Program-made: the position numbers and the translations under genes
Notes under the pieces: model-generated
The model's input: the letters and a program-made list of their open reading frames with translations, nothing else
What the model was told of the DNA's origin: nothing
Database searches by the model: none
Origin: Bacteroidales bacterium
GTDB taxonomy: Bacteria; Bacteroidota; Bacteroidia; Bacteroidales; Muribaculaceae
Assembly (NCBI GenBank): GCA_030536615.1
Contig: JAUNPQ010000015.1
Coordinates: forward strand, 1 to 38,699
Reading direction: 5' to 3'
Length of the DNA: 38,699 bases
In this document: piece by piece, positions 17,250-23,880 of the stretch
Layout of the letters: every line of letters begins with the position of its first letter
How positions within the stretch are numbered: position 1 is the first letter of the stretch

Positions 17250-18326
17250 TTGTCTAAAAGAAACGTGTGGAAACGTCTCGGAGCGCTTCTGTCAGCAATA
17301 ATCATGCTGACAGCTGTCAGCCAACACACACAGGGACTTTCTCTGGCGCTTGACTCCATTGCCACATGGGGAAAATTTCCACGATTCTGCGTCAACACCT
17401 GTCGCTGGGGTGACAAATTCTTCAACTCCTATGACAGTGCCTACGTTGAAGGGACCGGCTACAAGTTCAACCTTAAATTCAAAACCGACACCTGGCTTGA
17501 CAACTATGTGTTTGAAATGCCTGACAACTACAGAATGACCATGGTATCTGACTTCTGCTCATCGGCAGGATTCTGGGCAACCTACCTTGCGTTATCCGTG
17601 GGATACGATATCAACGTAAGCCAATATATAGGCGGCAGCGCCACATCGCGAAAACGCTACCAGTTCAGGTTCAACTGCGCATTGCTGTCAGCAGATTTCT
17701 ATTGGATTACCAATGACGTCGGGACAAAGATAAAGTCATTTGGACAACGTGATGATATGCAACGGTATGATCTGCGCTTCACCGGTATAAACACATCAAT
17801 ATTCGGAGTAGACGCCTACTACCACTTCAACAACAAAAAGTATTCACGCGCCGCAGCCTTCAACTACAGCAAAATCCAGAAACGCAGCCAAGGATCATTC
17901 TACCTTGGCCTCTCCTATTGGAAACAGGATTTCACATTCAACTTTCAGGAACTGCCGGAAGAGTTACGCCAACAGTTGCCTCAGGAATGGGCCGAATTCA
18001 ACTACATATACCACAACAGCAGCTATAACTATTCGGCACGATTAGGCTACGGATACAACTGGGTTTTTCATCGCCATTGGCTGCTGGGCATAAGCGAATC
18101 ACCGATATTGGGGATAAAAAAAGGTACACTTAACGGCGAACAGCCGCGCATCTCCGTCTCTCTTTACAACCGGGCACAATTGTCATTGATCTGGAACAAC
18201 CGCAAATGGTTCGCAGGAATAATCGGACATGTGGAAAACGGTCTTTTCTTCAACAAAAAAAGTTCTCTATACAGCGGTGTATATTCCATTGAAGCTTCTG
18301 TGGGATACCGCTTTAACCTGTGGTGA
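17250..18326 (+). CDS. DUF4421 family predicted outer-membrane protein
   Basis: A 358-residue protein with a basic start, a hydrophobic helix (LGALLSAIIMLTAVS) and a signal-peptide-like break near residue 30. The rest alternates aromatic and polar residues (SYWKQDFTFNF, SYNYSARLGYGYNW) and ends in SVGYRFNLW with a terminal aromatic, as in outer-membrane beta barrels. I recognise the DUF4421 family, common in Bacteroidales and of unknown function. No ATG is available: the frame is closed by TAA at 17226-17228, and the first plausible codon is TTG at 17250, with GTG at 17265 as the alternative. Either keeps the signal peptide. It is separated from radC by 94 nt containing a promoter, so it is likely a single-gene unit. 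Confidence 0.85.
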   Translation: MSKRNVWKRLGALLSAIIMLTAVSQHTQGLSLALDSIATWGKFPRFCVNTCRWGDKFFNSYDSAYVEGTGYKFNLKFKTDTWLDNYVFEMPDNYRMTMVSDFCSSAGFWATYLALSVGYDINVSQYIGGSATSRKRYQFRFNCALLSADFYWITNDVGTKIKSFGQRDDMQRYDLRFTGINTSIFGVDAYYHFNNKKYSRAAAFNYSKIQKRSQGSFYLGLSYWKQDFTFNFQELPEELRQQLPQEWAEFNYIYHNSSYNYSARLGYGYNWVFHRHWLLGISESPILGIKKGTLNGEQPRISVSLYNRAQLSLIWNNRKWFAGIIGHVENGLFFNKKSSLYSGVYSIEASVGYRFNLW

Positions 18327-18404
18327 GACAGGCCTGTTGAACTTTTTATAAGAAACAATGCGAGCCAAAAACAATTTTTTATTTTGCCGAAAAGCACAAA
18401 GGTC

Positions 18405-18435
18405 TTGCACAGGATAAAAAAAATGCTTAACTTTG
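18405..18435 (+). promoter_or_regulatory. promoter of the tRNA-Ser gene
   Basis: TTG at 18405-18407, a 20-nt spacer, and TAACTTTG at 18428-18435 form a near-ideal Bacteroidota promoter whose start point would lie about 6 nt before the tRNA. Confidence 0.7.
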
Positions 18436-18447
18436 CACCACATTTCA

Positions 18448-18532
18448 GGAGAGATGGCAGAGTGGTCGATTGCGGCGGTCTTGAAAACCGTTGAGGGTCA
18501 CACCTCCGGGGGTTCGAATCCCTCTCTCTCCG
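18448..18532 (+). tRNA. tRNA-Ser (anticodon UGA)
   Basis: An 85-nt class II tRNA. The acceptor arms GGAGAGA (18448-18454) and TCTCTCC (18525-18531) pair fully, with discriminator G at 18532. The anticodon loop CTTGAAA places the anticodon TGA at 18482-18484. A long variable arm (GTTGAGGGTCACACCTCC region) and a normal T-loop (GGTTCGAATCC) follow. CCA is not encoded. The last 12 nt of the gene plus one base recur at 19931-19943, which marks it as an integration site. Confidence 0.96.
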
Positions 18533-18533
18533 C
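18521..18533 (+). repeat. left copy of 13-bp direct repeat (attachment-site-like) at tRNA-Ser 3' end
   Basis: CCTCTCTCTCCGC covers the acceptor 3' strand and discriminator of tRNA-Ser and is repeated exactly at 19931-19943. Integration by a tyrosine recombinase typically duplicates a tRNA 3' end in this way. Confidence 0.7.
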
Positions 18534-18566
18534 AAACAATGCTGAGTATCAGTAAGTTGCAGAATT

Positions 18567-18608
18567 AACACCCAATTTTACACCCAAAAGGTTGAAATTG
18601 GGTGTTTT
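18567..18608 (+). terminator. terminator-like hairpin just downstream of tRNA-Ser
   Basis: Perfect 12-bp arms AACACCCAATTT (18567-18578) and AAATTGGGTGTT (18595-18606) flank a 16-nt loop and are followed by a short T-run. It lies within the island and could end the tRNA transcript after integration. Confidence 0.7.
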
Positions 18609-18683
18609 ATGTATTCTGTGTCAAGCCGAAAATACGCCACCAACACCTCGCCGCCATATCTCTTGCCGATTTAGACAAAATCA

Positions 18684-18706
18684 AATCACCTCTTTCACAG
18701 GTGATT
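18684..18706. promoter_or_regulatory. inverted repeat overlapping the YhcG-type gene promoter
   Basis: Perfect 8-bp arms AATCACCT and AGGTGATT are separated by 7 nt and cover the -33 position (18693-18696). It could be an operator. Because ATTTTT follows, it could also act as a terminator guarding the gene from tRNA read-through. Confidence 0.45.
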
Positions 18707-18723
18707 ATTTTTCAGTAATTTTG
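18693..18723 (+). promoter_or_regulatory. promoter of the DUF1016/YhcG-type gene
   Basis: TTTC at 18693-18696 and TAATTTTG at 18716-18723 are separated by 19 nt. The implied leader is about 36 nt. Confidence 0.55.
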
Positions 18724-18765
18724 TATTTGAATCATGTCGGTTCAAGCCAATAAGTAAATATCCCG

Positions 18766-19791
18766 ATGTCCATTGAGATAGATAAATATAAATTCAACTC
18801 GCTTGTAAGCGATGTAAAGAAGATAATAAGCTCCGCCCGGCAACAGGCCGTGCGAAGTGTTGATTTCTCGCGTGTGCAGATGTACTGGCACATAGGCCGG
18901 CGAATATTTGTAGAAGAACAGGATGGAAAAGACCGTGCCGAATATGGCACATACCTTATCAGGAATCTTGCCCGGCAGATCGAACCGGAATATGGCAGCG
19001 GTTTTTCTGTACGGCAACTTGAAATATGCCGCCAGTTTTACCGTACCTATCCAATTGCGAACGCACTGCGTGCGCAATTGAACTGGACTCAATATAAGAA
19101 ACTTATCTCGATTGATGATGGCGACAAAAGGGAATATTACGAGCTGGAAGCGGTCAATAACGGATGGAACGGCCGGGAGCTTGAACGACAGGTTGATTCG
19201 CTGTTATATGAAAGGTTGCTTTTGAGCAATGACAAGGAGGCCGTGATTGCTGTGGCACGGGGTCAGCGTATCCCTGAGGCGCCGGAGGAAATCATCAAGA
19301 ATCCGATGGTGCTTGAATTTCTCGGATTGGAAAGGAAAGCGGAGTATTACGAGAGAGATCTTGAAAGCTCGATAATATCACATCTTGCCGATTTTCTTTT
19401 GGAAATGGGCAAAGGGTTTACATTCGTCGCCCGGCAGAAACGCATCCTGCTTGAGGATGATGAATTTTTTGCGGATCTGGTGCTATACAACCGCCTGTTG
19501 AAATCGTTTGTCATTATCGAAATCAAGACTGGCAAGCTGACACATCAGGACATCGGGCAGTTGCAGACCTATGTAAATTACTACGACCGCTGCGAGAAAA
19601 CCGCCGACGAAAATCCGACCATCGGCATACTGCTCTGCACAAATAAGAACGACACTCTTGTGAAAATGGCATTGCCATTGGATAACACCACGATTCTGGC
19701 AAGCGAATATAAATTGTACCTTCCGAGTGCAGATGAACTGGCGAAAGAGATCGATGTTGTCAAGGCAAAAATAGCCGGAATAGAGGAATAA
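18766..19791 (+). CDS. DUF1016 / YhcG-type PD-(D/E)XK nuclease
   Basis: A 341-residue protein. The N-terminal DUF1016_N region (residues about 10-165) has the typical MYWHIGRRI, YGTYLIRNLARQI and GFSVRQLEICRQFY segments. The C-terminal nuclease domain has FADLVLYN (D237) and IIEIKTG (E252, K254), an intact PD-(D/E)XK core. It ends with GILLCTNKND and YKLYLPS, also family-typical. Homologues are widespread in accessory DNA, often near restriction-modification or other defence genes. The biological role is not established, and recombination-related or defence roles have been suggested. Here it is the only gene of a 1.4-kb island in tRNA-Ser. The ATG at 18766 is the first in frame after the promoter; a seven-codon minigene (18734-18757) precedes it in the leader. 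Confidence 0.92.
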   Translation: MSIEIDKYKFNSLVSDVKKIISSARQQAVRSVDFSRVQMYWHIGRRIFVEEQDGKDRAEYGTYLIRNLARQIEPEYGSGFSVRQLEICRQFYRTYPIANALRAQLNWTQYKKLISIDDGDKREYYELEAVNNGWNGRELERQVDSLLYERLLLSNDKEAVIAVARGQRIPEAPEEIIKNPMVLEFLGLERKAEYYERDLESSIISHLADFLLEMGKGFTFVARQKRILLEDDEFFADLVLYNRLLKSFVIIEIKTGKLTHQDIGQLQTYVNYYDRCEKTADENPTIGILLCTNKNDTLVKMALPLDNTTILASEYKLYLPSADELAKEIDVVKAKIAGIEE

Positions 19792-19930
19792 AATCAGGTG
19801 CAAACTGCCCTGACAGCGCTATCCAAAAGCCCTAAAAAATTCTAACAACGGCCTAACAGCGCCCCACCAGGGAATAAAGCTGCAAAGATAAATCGCTGAG
19901 AGATAGGATAATACCAGCAAGGTCCACAAA

Positions 19931-19943
19931 CCTCTCTCTCCGC
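19931..19943 (+). repeat. right copy of 13-bp direct repeat (attachment-site-like)
   Basis: It is identical to 18521-18533. The rest of the tRNA is absent here, so this is the short, non-functional copy expected at the far end of an element inserted in tRNA-Ser. Confidence 0.7.
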
Positions 19944-19954
19944 CAATCAAGCAC

Positions 19955-19998
19955 TTAGAACCGCTGCAAATCAAGGATTTACGGCGGTTCTAATTTTT
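19955..19998 (+). terminator. rho-independent terminator, probably originally of tRNA-Ser
   Basis: Arms TTAGAACCGC (19955-19964) and GCGGTTCTAA (19984-19993) are perfect, an inner AAATC/GATTT pairing extends the stem, and TTTTT follows. It lies 12 nt after the right repeat, where a tRNA terminator would be before the island inserted. Confidence 0.8.
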
Positions 19999-20163
19999 AT
20001 ATATACAGAAATCCAGGCACAAGCCGAAATCCATACAAATTGCAGGCGATTCTTGTTGAAGATGGCCCGTAGTGGAAAAACCCATAGCTTTGATTGCCTC
20101 GATTTCGCCGGGAATAAGGCATTTTTCTCAACACACATCAGCTGTAATATGAGAAATTTGTCA

Positions 20164-20171
20164 TATCTTTG
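20164..20171 (+). promoter_or_regulatory. -7 element (TATCTTTG) for the radical SAM/Cys-motif unit
   Basis: It is an exact match to TAnnTTTG, 39 nt before the ATG at 20210. No clear -33 TTG is seen. Confidence 0.45.
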
Positions 20172-20209
20172 CTGTTGGAGATGCCAAGATATAGTATATT
20201 ATCGATCTT

Positions 20210-20833
20210 ATGGAAAACTGTCTCGCAAGGATAATCGGCATAGCGCGTCACCGTCTCACTACCGATGGCGACGGCATCACCACGCTTGTGGCTTTCCATG
20301 GATGCCCGCTTTGTTGCCGATATTGCCTCAATCCCCAGTCTCTTGGCGATCGTGACAGATTCATGGAATATTCTCCTGAATCGCTTTACAAAAAAGTCTG
20401 CATAGACGGGCTTTATTTCCTTGCGACCAATGGTGGCGTGACATTCGGCGGTGGTGAGCCATGCATGCACACCGATTTTATATGTCGTTTCCGCGAACTT
20501 TGCGGTGACGCGTGGCAGATCAATCTTGAAACGTCGCTCAATGTTCCGGTGAACAATATCGCGTTTTTGCTCCCGATAATTAACACGATGATTATTGACA
20601 TAAAGGACATGAATCCTGAAATTTATCGCTGCTATACCGGTCAAGACAATACTCAGGTTCTTGACAATCTCCAGCTAATAATTAAAAAAGGACGGCAAGA
20701 TGACTGCATTATCCGTCTACCGTTAATACCGAATTTCAACACCGAGACTGACCGCGCCGCAAGCCGAGCAGCACTGGAAACTCTCGGCTTTACCCGTTTT
20801 GACTTATTTACCTATCAAATCCGCAGACACTGA
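20210..20833 (+). CDS. PFL-activating-enzyme-like radical SAM protein
   Basis: A 207-residue protein. The SAM cluster motif is C32, C36 and C39 (CPLCCRYC) with an extra cysteine at 35. GGVTFGGGEP (75-84) is the SAM-binding signature of glycyl-radical activases, and IDIKDMNPEIYRCYTG and RLPLIPNFN match later conserved blocks of that family. It is shorter than PflA (about 245 aa) and has no ferredoxin-like insert. Such enzymes usually abstract hydrogen from a glycine of a partner enzyme, but no glycyl radical enzyme is nearby. Instead the next gene, 2 nt downstream, encodes a membrane protein with a CX3CX2C motif, which makes it the candidate partner or substrate (inference). It has its own promoter downstream of the tRNA-Ser island. 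Confidence 0.87.
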   Translation: MENCLARIIGIARHRLTTDGDGITTLVAFHGCPLCCRYCLNPQSLGDRDRFMEYSPESLYKKVCIDGLYFLATNGGVTFGGGEPCMHTDFICRFRELCGDAWQINLETSLNVPVNNIAFLLPIINTMIIDIKDMNPEIYRCYTGQDNTQVLDNLQLIIKKGRQDDCIIRLPLIPNFNTETDRAASRAALETLGFTRFDLFTYQIRRH

Positions 20834-20835
20834 CT

Positions 20836-21438
20836 ATGGCACGAGGAAAACATACATGTAAGATACTGAAAGAGATTCGTCGGCAGATTGCCGAGGCAAA
20901 CAGCATTAATTTTGTGACTTCTGAGTGTCACTATAAAGGAGACTGCCCCGGAACTTGCCCCAAGTGCGAAAGCGAGGTTCGCTATTTGGAGCAACAACTC
21001 CGTGTGCGCCAACGCATGGGTAAAGCCGTAATTATCGCCGGAATTTCTGTTGACATGATAGCTCTTTCAGGATGCGGACTCAATGATAGCAAAACAATGA
21101 CCATCAATTCTGAAATGCAACGAAGCGAGCCAATAGAAGTAGTTGACACACTGGATTTTGATGGCGAAATTGAAGATATTGAAGAGAAAGACGAGACACC
21201 GGCCATTGAGAACCCTTTTTCTAATTCTGATGTTAAATTATCAGAAGTCGTATTGGGTGAGGTACCAGATAACACGGTTATAAAAGTAACCAAAGGCGAA
21301 ATACCCGATACGCTACTAAAGGATTCTGATGAAAACGGTGTTTATTGTAATCCTGATCAACAGCCTGAGTTCACCGATGTAGACACTGATCAGCCAATTG
21401 ACTGTGTTACAAGTCAGAATCAGAATTCTATCTTGTAG
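20836..21438 (+). CDS. Cys-motif membrane/lipoprotein-like protein paired with radical SAM enzyme
   Basis: A 200-residue protein in three parts. The first 60 residues are basic and helical with cysteines at 8, 31, 37, 41 and 44; C37, C41 and C44 (CPGTCPKC) form CX3CX2C, able to bind zinc or an iron-sulfur cluster. A hydrophobic segment at about 63-79 ends at C80 (ALSGC), which looks like a lipobox placed unusually far in and interrupted by D73. The remaining 120 residues are acidic and low in complexity, probably outside the inner membrane. The N-terminal module (KHTC..LKEIRRQIAEAN, then EC..KGDC.GTCPKC) seems familiar from Bacteroidota hypothetical proteins, but I cannot name its function. 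It starts 2 nt after the radical SAM gene, and its 3' end overlaps the convergent receptor gene by 19 nt. Confidence 0.72.
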   Translation: MARGKHTCKILKEIRRQIAEANSINFVTSECHYKGDCPGTCPKCESEVRYLEQQLRVRQRMGKAVIIAGISVDMIALSGCGLNDSKTMTINSEMQRSEPIEVVDTLDFDGEIEDIEEKDETPAIENPFSNSDVKLSEVVLGEVPDNTVIKVTKGEIPDTLLKDSDENGVYCNPDQQPEFTDVDTDQPIDCVTSQNQNSIL

Positions 21439-23756
21439 CTGACTTCGGGGACCATGTTGGCCTCGCGCTCCGGCTCAACTTTGCCGGTCTTGTGATTGTA
21501 GCGGTGGCCGTAATAGTCTTTGTAGCCGGTGAAGTTTATGACCTGCACGGCAAACTCATGGGCAACGTGTTTGCGGTTTATGCGGTATTTGGCGCCTATG
21601 AATCCTACAAATGCCGGTGAAAGTGATTTGGAGAAGGGAATGTTCTCGTTGTAGACAGCTGTCTCCTGATTGATTGACTCCAGTTCATTTATCGGTGAGT
21701 ATCTTTCGCCACCCTGCAATGTCAGGCGCAGGTTCAGGCCAAACATATTCTGTTTGCTGCGGCCAACCATCCACTCTTTGCCGCCCAGAAGGTTGACAGC
21801 GTATTTACGGTTGTAGCGGGTATCGTACCATTTGCCCAGATCTGTCTTGTAGCGGGAGTTGAACAGTGATGCCGTGATCATGTAGTAGAAGCCGTTGGTG
21901 ATATATTTCTCAAAGGTGATGTCAATACCGTAGTTCATTCCTTTACCTTTGTTGACAAGTTTGTCGGAGAGGAATAGGTCATCGCCACCCTGAAGATTTA
22001 TGAAGCAATATGTGCTGTCAGGAATGATGGGTGCGTCAAAGAGATACTGGAAGTAGGGTTCAATCTTGAGGTGATGGTTCTCGCCAATACTCAGGTCATA
22101 GGCAAGAGAGACATGGTGTGCGCGTGTGAAATCCAAATTCTTGTTGACATGCTCGCCGTCTTTTTGGGTAAAATAGTAGTTGAGCATCTCCAGACGGCTG
22201 TGCATGCCGTAGCCCACTGACAAGGATTGATTGGGTTTGAACTGATATTTAATTCCGGCTCTTGGCTCAATTGAGTAGTTACCGTTGAGGGTGAACACCT
22301 GGGCATTAAGACCGATGTTTGCTGTCCATTTCTGTGAGAGTCTGACCGTTGAGGTTGAATAGGCGGACAGGAGGGCGCTGAAACCAGTCTCATCGGCCAG
22401 GACTTGCAATTGGCCGTCCTTTTTCAGAGCATCGCGCACATCAAGATCATATTTCAGACCGGTAAGACGTATGCCTGTACGGTTTGTGTGACGCGAACTG
22501 TATTTTTTCTGAAAAGCCGACGCAAAGACAAAATTCCAATATGTGTTCTTGATCTTATCCTTGGCCTGAAGCTGATCCGTAATCGTGTTCATGCGCTCAG
22601 TGTGCATGTCAAGTCCGCTGACCGTAAACGCCATTGTTGACTTCAGGAAAGCGGAATTTCCGAAATTAAGTTTGTGACCAACTCCGGCCGCAGCCATAAA
22701 CTGTTTCACATCCTGATTCTCCATGTCCTGATCATATTCCCATTTGTCACGGTTCTTCTCAACCTTGGTCCCCGACTTGTCAATCAGACCGGTTCCCCAG
22801 AGTGTGAATAGGCCGGCTTTACGAGTGGGGAGGAAAAATTTGAATGACAGGTCCTGATAGTTCGTGCCGTCAGCGTCCTCAGGGAGCAATGGCGATAGCA
22901 GAGAAAGAGTTGAATAGCGGTAATTGATGATGTATGAGCCGTTATATCCTTTTTTGAACGGACCCTCTGACGATGCATCAATACCAAGGACACCGACTTT
23001 GAAAGCGTGCTCCCATTTCTGATTGTTGCCGTTGCGCATGTTCATGTCAAAGACACCTGAAAGGGCATTGCTATACTCAGCCGGAAATGCGCCGATGAAA
23101 AAATCGGAGTTACCGAGAACAAAACTGCTCAACGATGTGAAGCCACCGCCACCAAAGGTTGTGACATCGGCAAAATGGTTGGGGTTGGGTATCTCCACAT
23201 CCTCAAGTCTCCATTGCAAAGAACGAGGTGCATTACCTCTGACCACTATACCATTATTGCCGACATTGGATGACACCCCAGCAAAAGCCGATACAAGTCT
23301 GGCCGGGTCATTCATGCCACCTGCATAGCGGCTTGCTTCCTCTGTGCTCAGCATCCGTCCTCCCGTCACGGCCATGCTGTTTAGGGGCTCTGCTTTGTTG
23401 ATGTGAGGCTTGACTACAACTTCCTTGAGGGTGGTCAGGCTCTCGGTCATACCGATGTTGAGGACAACCTCTTTGGATGAGCCTACAAGAACCTCTTTCA
23501 GTATCACCGGCTCAAAGCCCATATATTGCACCTGAATGTTATGGCGCCCAACGGGAACTTTCATGGAATATTCTCCCACAGAGTCTGTTGATGCCCCGAT
23601 GAGGGGCTTTGTGTCTGCTATTGTTACGGTTGCATATTCAAGCGGAGCGCCCGTTGCATTTTCATAGACTGTGCCGCGGACTGTCTGCAATGTCTGTGCT
23701 GTCAGACCGGCGCCGCAGACAAGAAAAGCCAACAATGTGGCAAAAAATTTACTCAT
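21420..23756 (-). CDS. TonB-dependent receptor with carboxypeptidase-regulatory-like domain
   Basis: A 778-residue outer-membrane receptor. Residues 1-20 are a signal peptide (cleavage near AQT). Residues about 24-110 form a carboxypeptidase-D regulatory-like domain (VRGTVYENATGAPLEYATV, QVQYMGFEP). A plug domain follows (LKEVVVKP, then VRGNAPRSLQWRLEDVEIPNPNHF), and a barrel of about 500 residues ends in a terminal aromatic (SYKIEF). There is no SusD partner, so this is not a classical Sus locus. The substrate cannot be read; a metal chelate or small hydrophobic ligand is as likely as glycan. A near-perfect palindrome lies over its -33 region, shared with the next gene upstream, the MFS transporter. 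Joint regulation and a common substrate are inferred. Confidence 0.93.
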   Translation of the reverse strand: MSKFFATLLAFLVCGAGLTAQTLQTVRGTVYENATGAPLEYATVTIADTKPLIGASTDSVGEYSMKVPVGRHNIQVQYMGFEPVILKEVLVGSSKEVVLNIGMTESLTTLKEVVVKPHINKAEPLNSMAVTGGRMLSTEEASRYAGGMNDPARLVSAFAGVSSNVGNNGIVVRGNAPRSLQWRLEDVEIPNPNHFADVTTFGGGGFTSLSSFVLGNSDFFIGAFPAEYSNALSGVFDMNMRNGNNQKWEHAFKVGVLGIDASSEGPFKKGYNGSYIINYRYSTLSLLSPLLPEDADGTNYQDLSFKFFLPTRKAGLFTLWGTGLIDKSGTKVEKNRDKWEYDQDMENQDVKQFMAAAGVGHKLNFGNSAFLKSTMAFTVSGLDMHTERMNTITDQLQAKDKIKNTYWNFVFASAFQKKYSSRHTNRTGIRLTGLKYDLDVRDALKKDGQLQVLADETGFSALLSAYSTSTVRLSQKWTANIGLNAQVFTLNGNYSIEPRAGIKYQFKPNQSLSVGYGMHSRLEMLNYYFTQKDGEHVNKNLDFTRAHHVSLAYDLSIGENHHLKIEPYFQYLFDAPIIPDSTYCFINLQGGDDLFLSDKLVNKGKGMNYGIDITFEKYITNGFYYMITASLFNSRYKTDLGKWYDTRYNRKYAVNLLGGKEWMVGRSKQNMFGLNLRLTLQGGERYSPINELESINQETAVYNENIPFSKSLSPAFVGFIGAKYRINRKHVAHEFAVQVINFTGYKDYYGHRYNHKTGKVEPEREANMVPEVSYKIEF

Positions 23757-23784
23757 ATCTAATTTTGCATTTTATAATTCACTG

Positions 23785-23815
23785 CAAAATTAGGTATGCT
23801 TATCACTCGTTACAA
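23785..23815 (-). promoter_or_regulatory. promoter of the TonB-dependent receptor gene
   Basis: On the minus strand TTG (23815-23813), a 20-nt spacer and TAATTTTG (23792-23785) form a good Bacteroidota promoter about 30 nt before the ATG. The TTG overlaps the palindrome at 23811-23836. Confidence 0.7.
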
Positions 23816-23836
23816 TACTGATAAATCAGTATTGTA
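23811..23836. promoter_or_regulatory. operator-like 26-bp palindrome at the receptor promoter
   Basis: Perfect 12-bp arms (TACAATACTGAT and its complement) flank AA. The inner 18 bp (ATACTGAT-ww-ATCAGTAT) recurs at the MFS promoter with the same position relative to the -33 element, so it is probably the binding site of one dimeric regulator. Confidence 0.75.
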
Positions 23837-23880
23837 GCCGCAACCTACTGTTAACCTGAATATTAGGATTCGCAATATGT

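Larger units (their letters stand above)
18534..19930. mobile_element. small genomic island in tRNA-Ser, no integrase left
   Basis: About 1.4 kb lies between the two 13-bp repeats. It holds a terminator-like hairpin, a promoter with an inverted repeat, and one DUF1016/YhcG nuclease gene. No integrase, excisionase or relaxase frame is present, so it is either a decayed remnant or an element mobilised in trans. The native tRNA terminator appears to have been displaced to 19955-19998, beyond the right repeat. Confidence 0.6.
19792..20209. other. intergenic stretch: island right end, terminator, promoter
   Basis: 418 nt without a gene. It contains the right direct repeat (19931-19943), a strong terminator (19955-19998) and a -7 element for the radical SAM gene (20164-20171). 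An isolated minus-strand TATCTTTG near 19874 has no gene to serve. The remaining sequence shows nothing I recognise. Confidence 0.6.

Noticed and set aside
18734..18757. Seven-codon minigene in the leader of the YhcG-type gene as a regulatory leader peptide
   Set aside because: There is no run of regulatory codons and no attenuator hairpin between it and the start; it may be chance.
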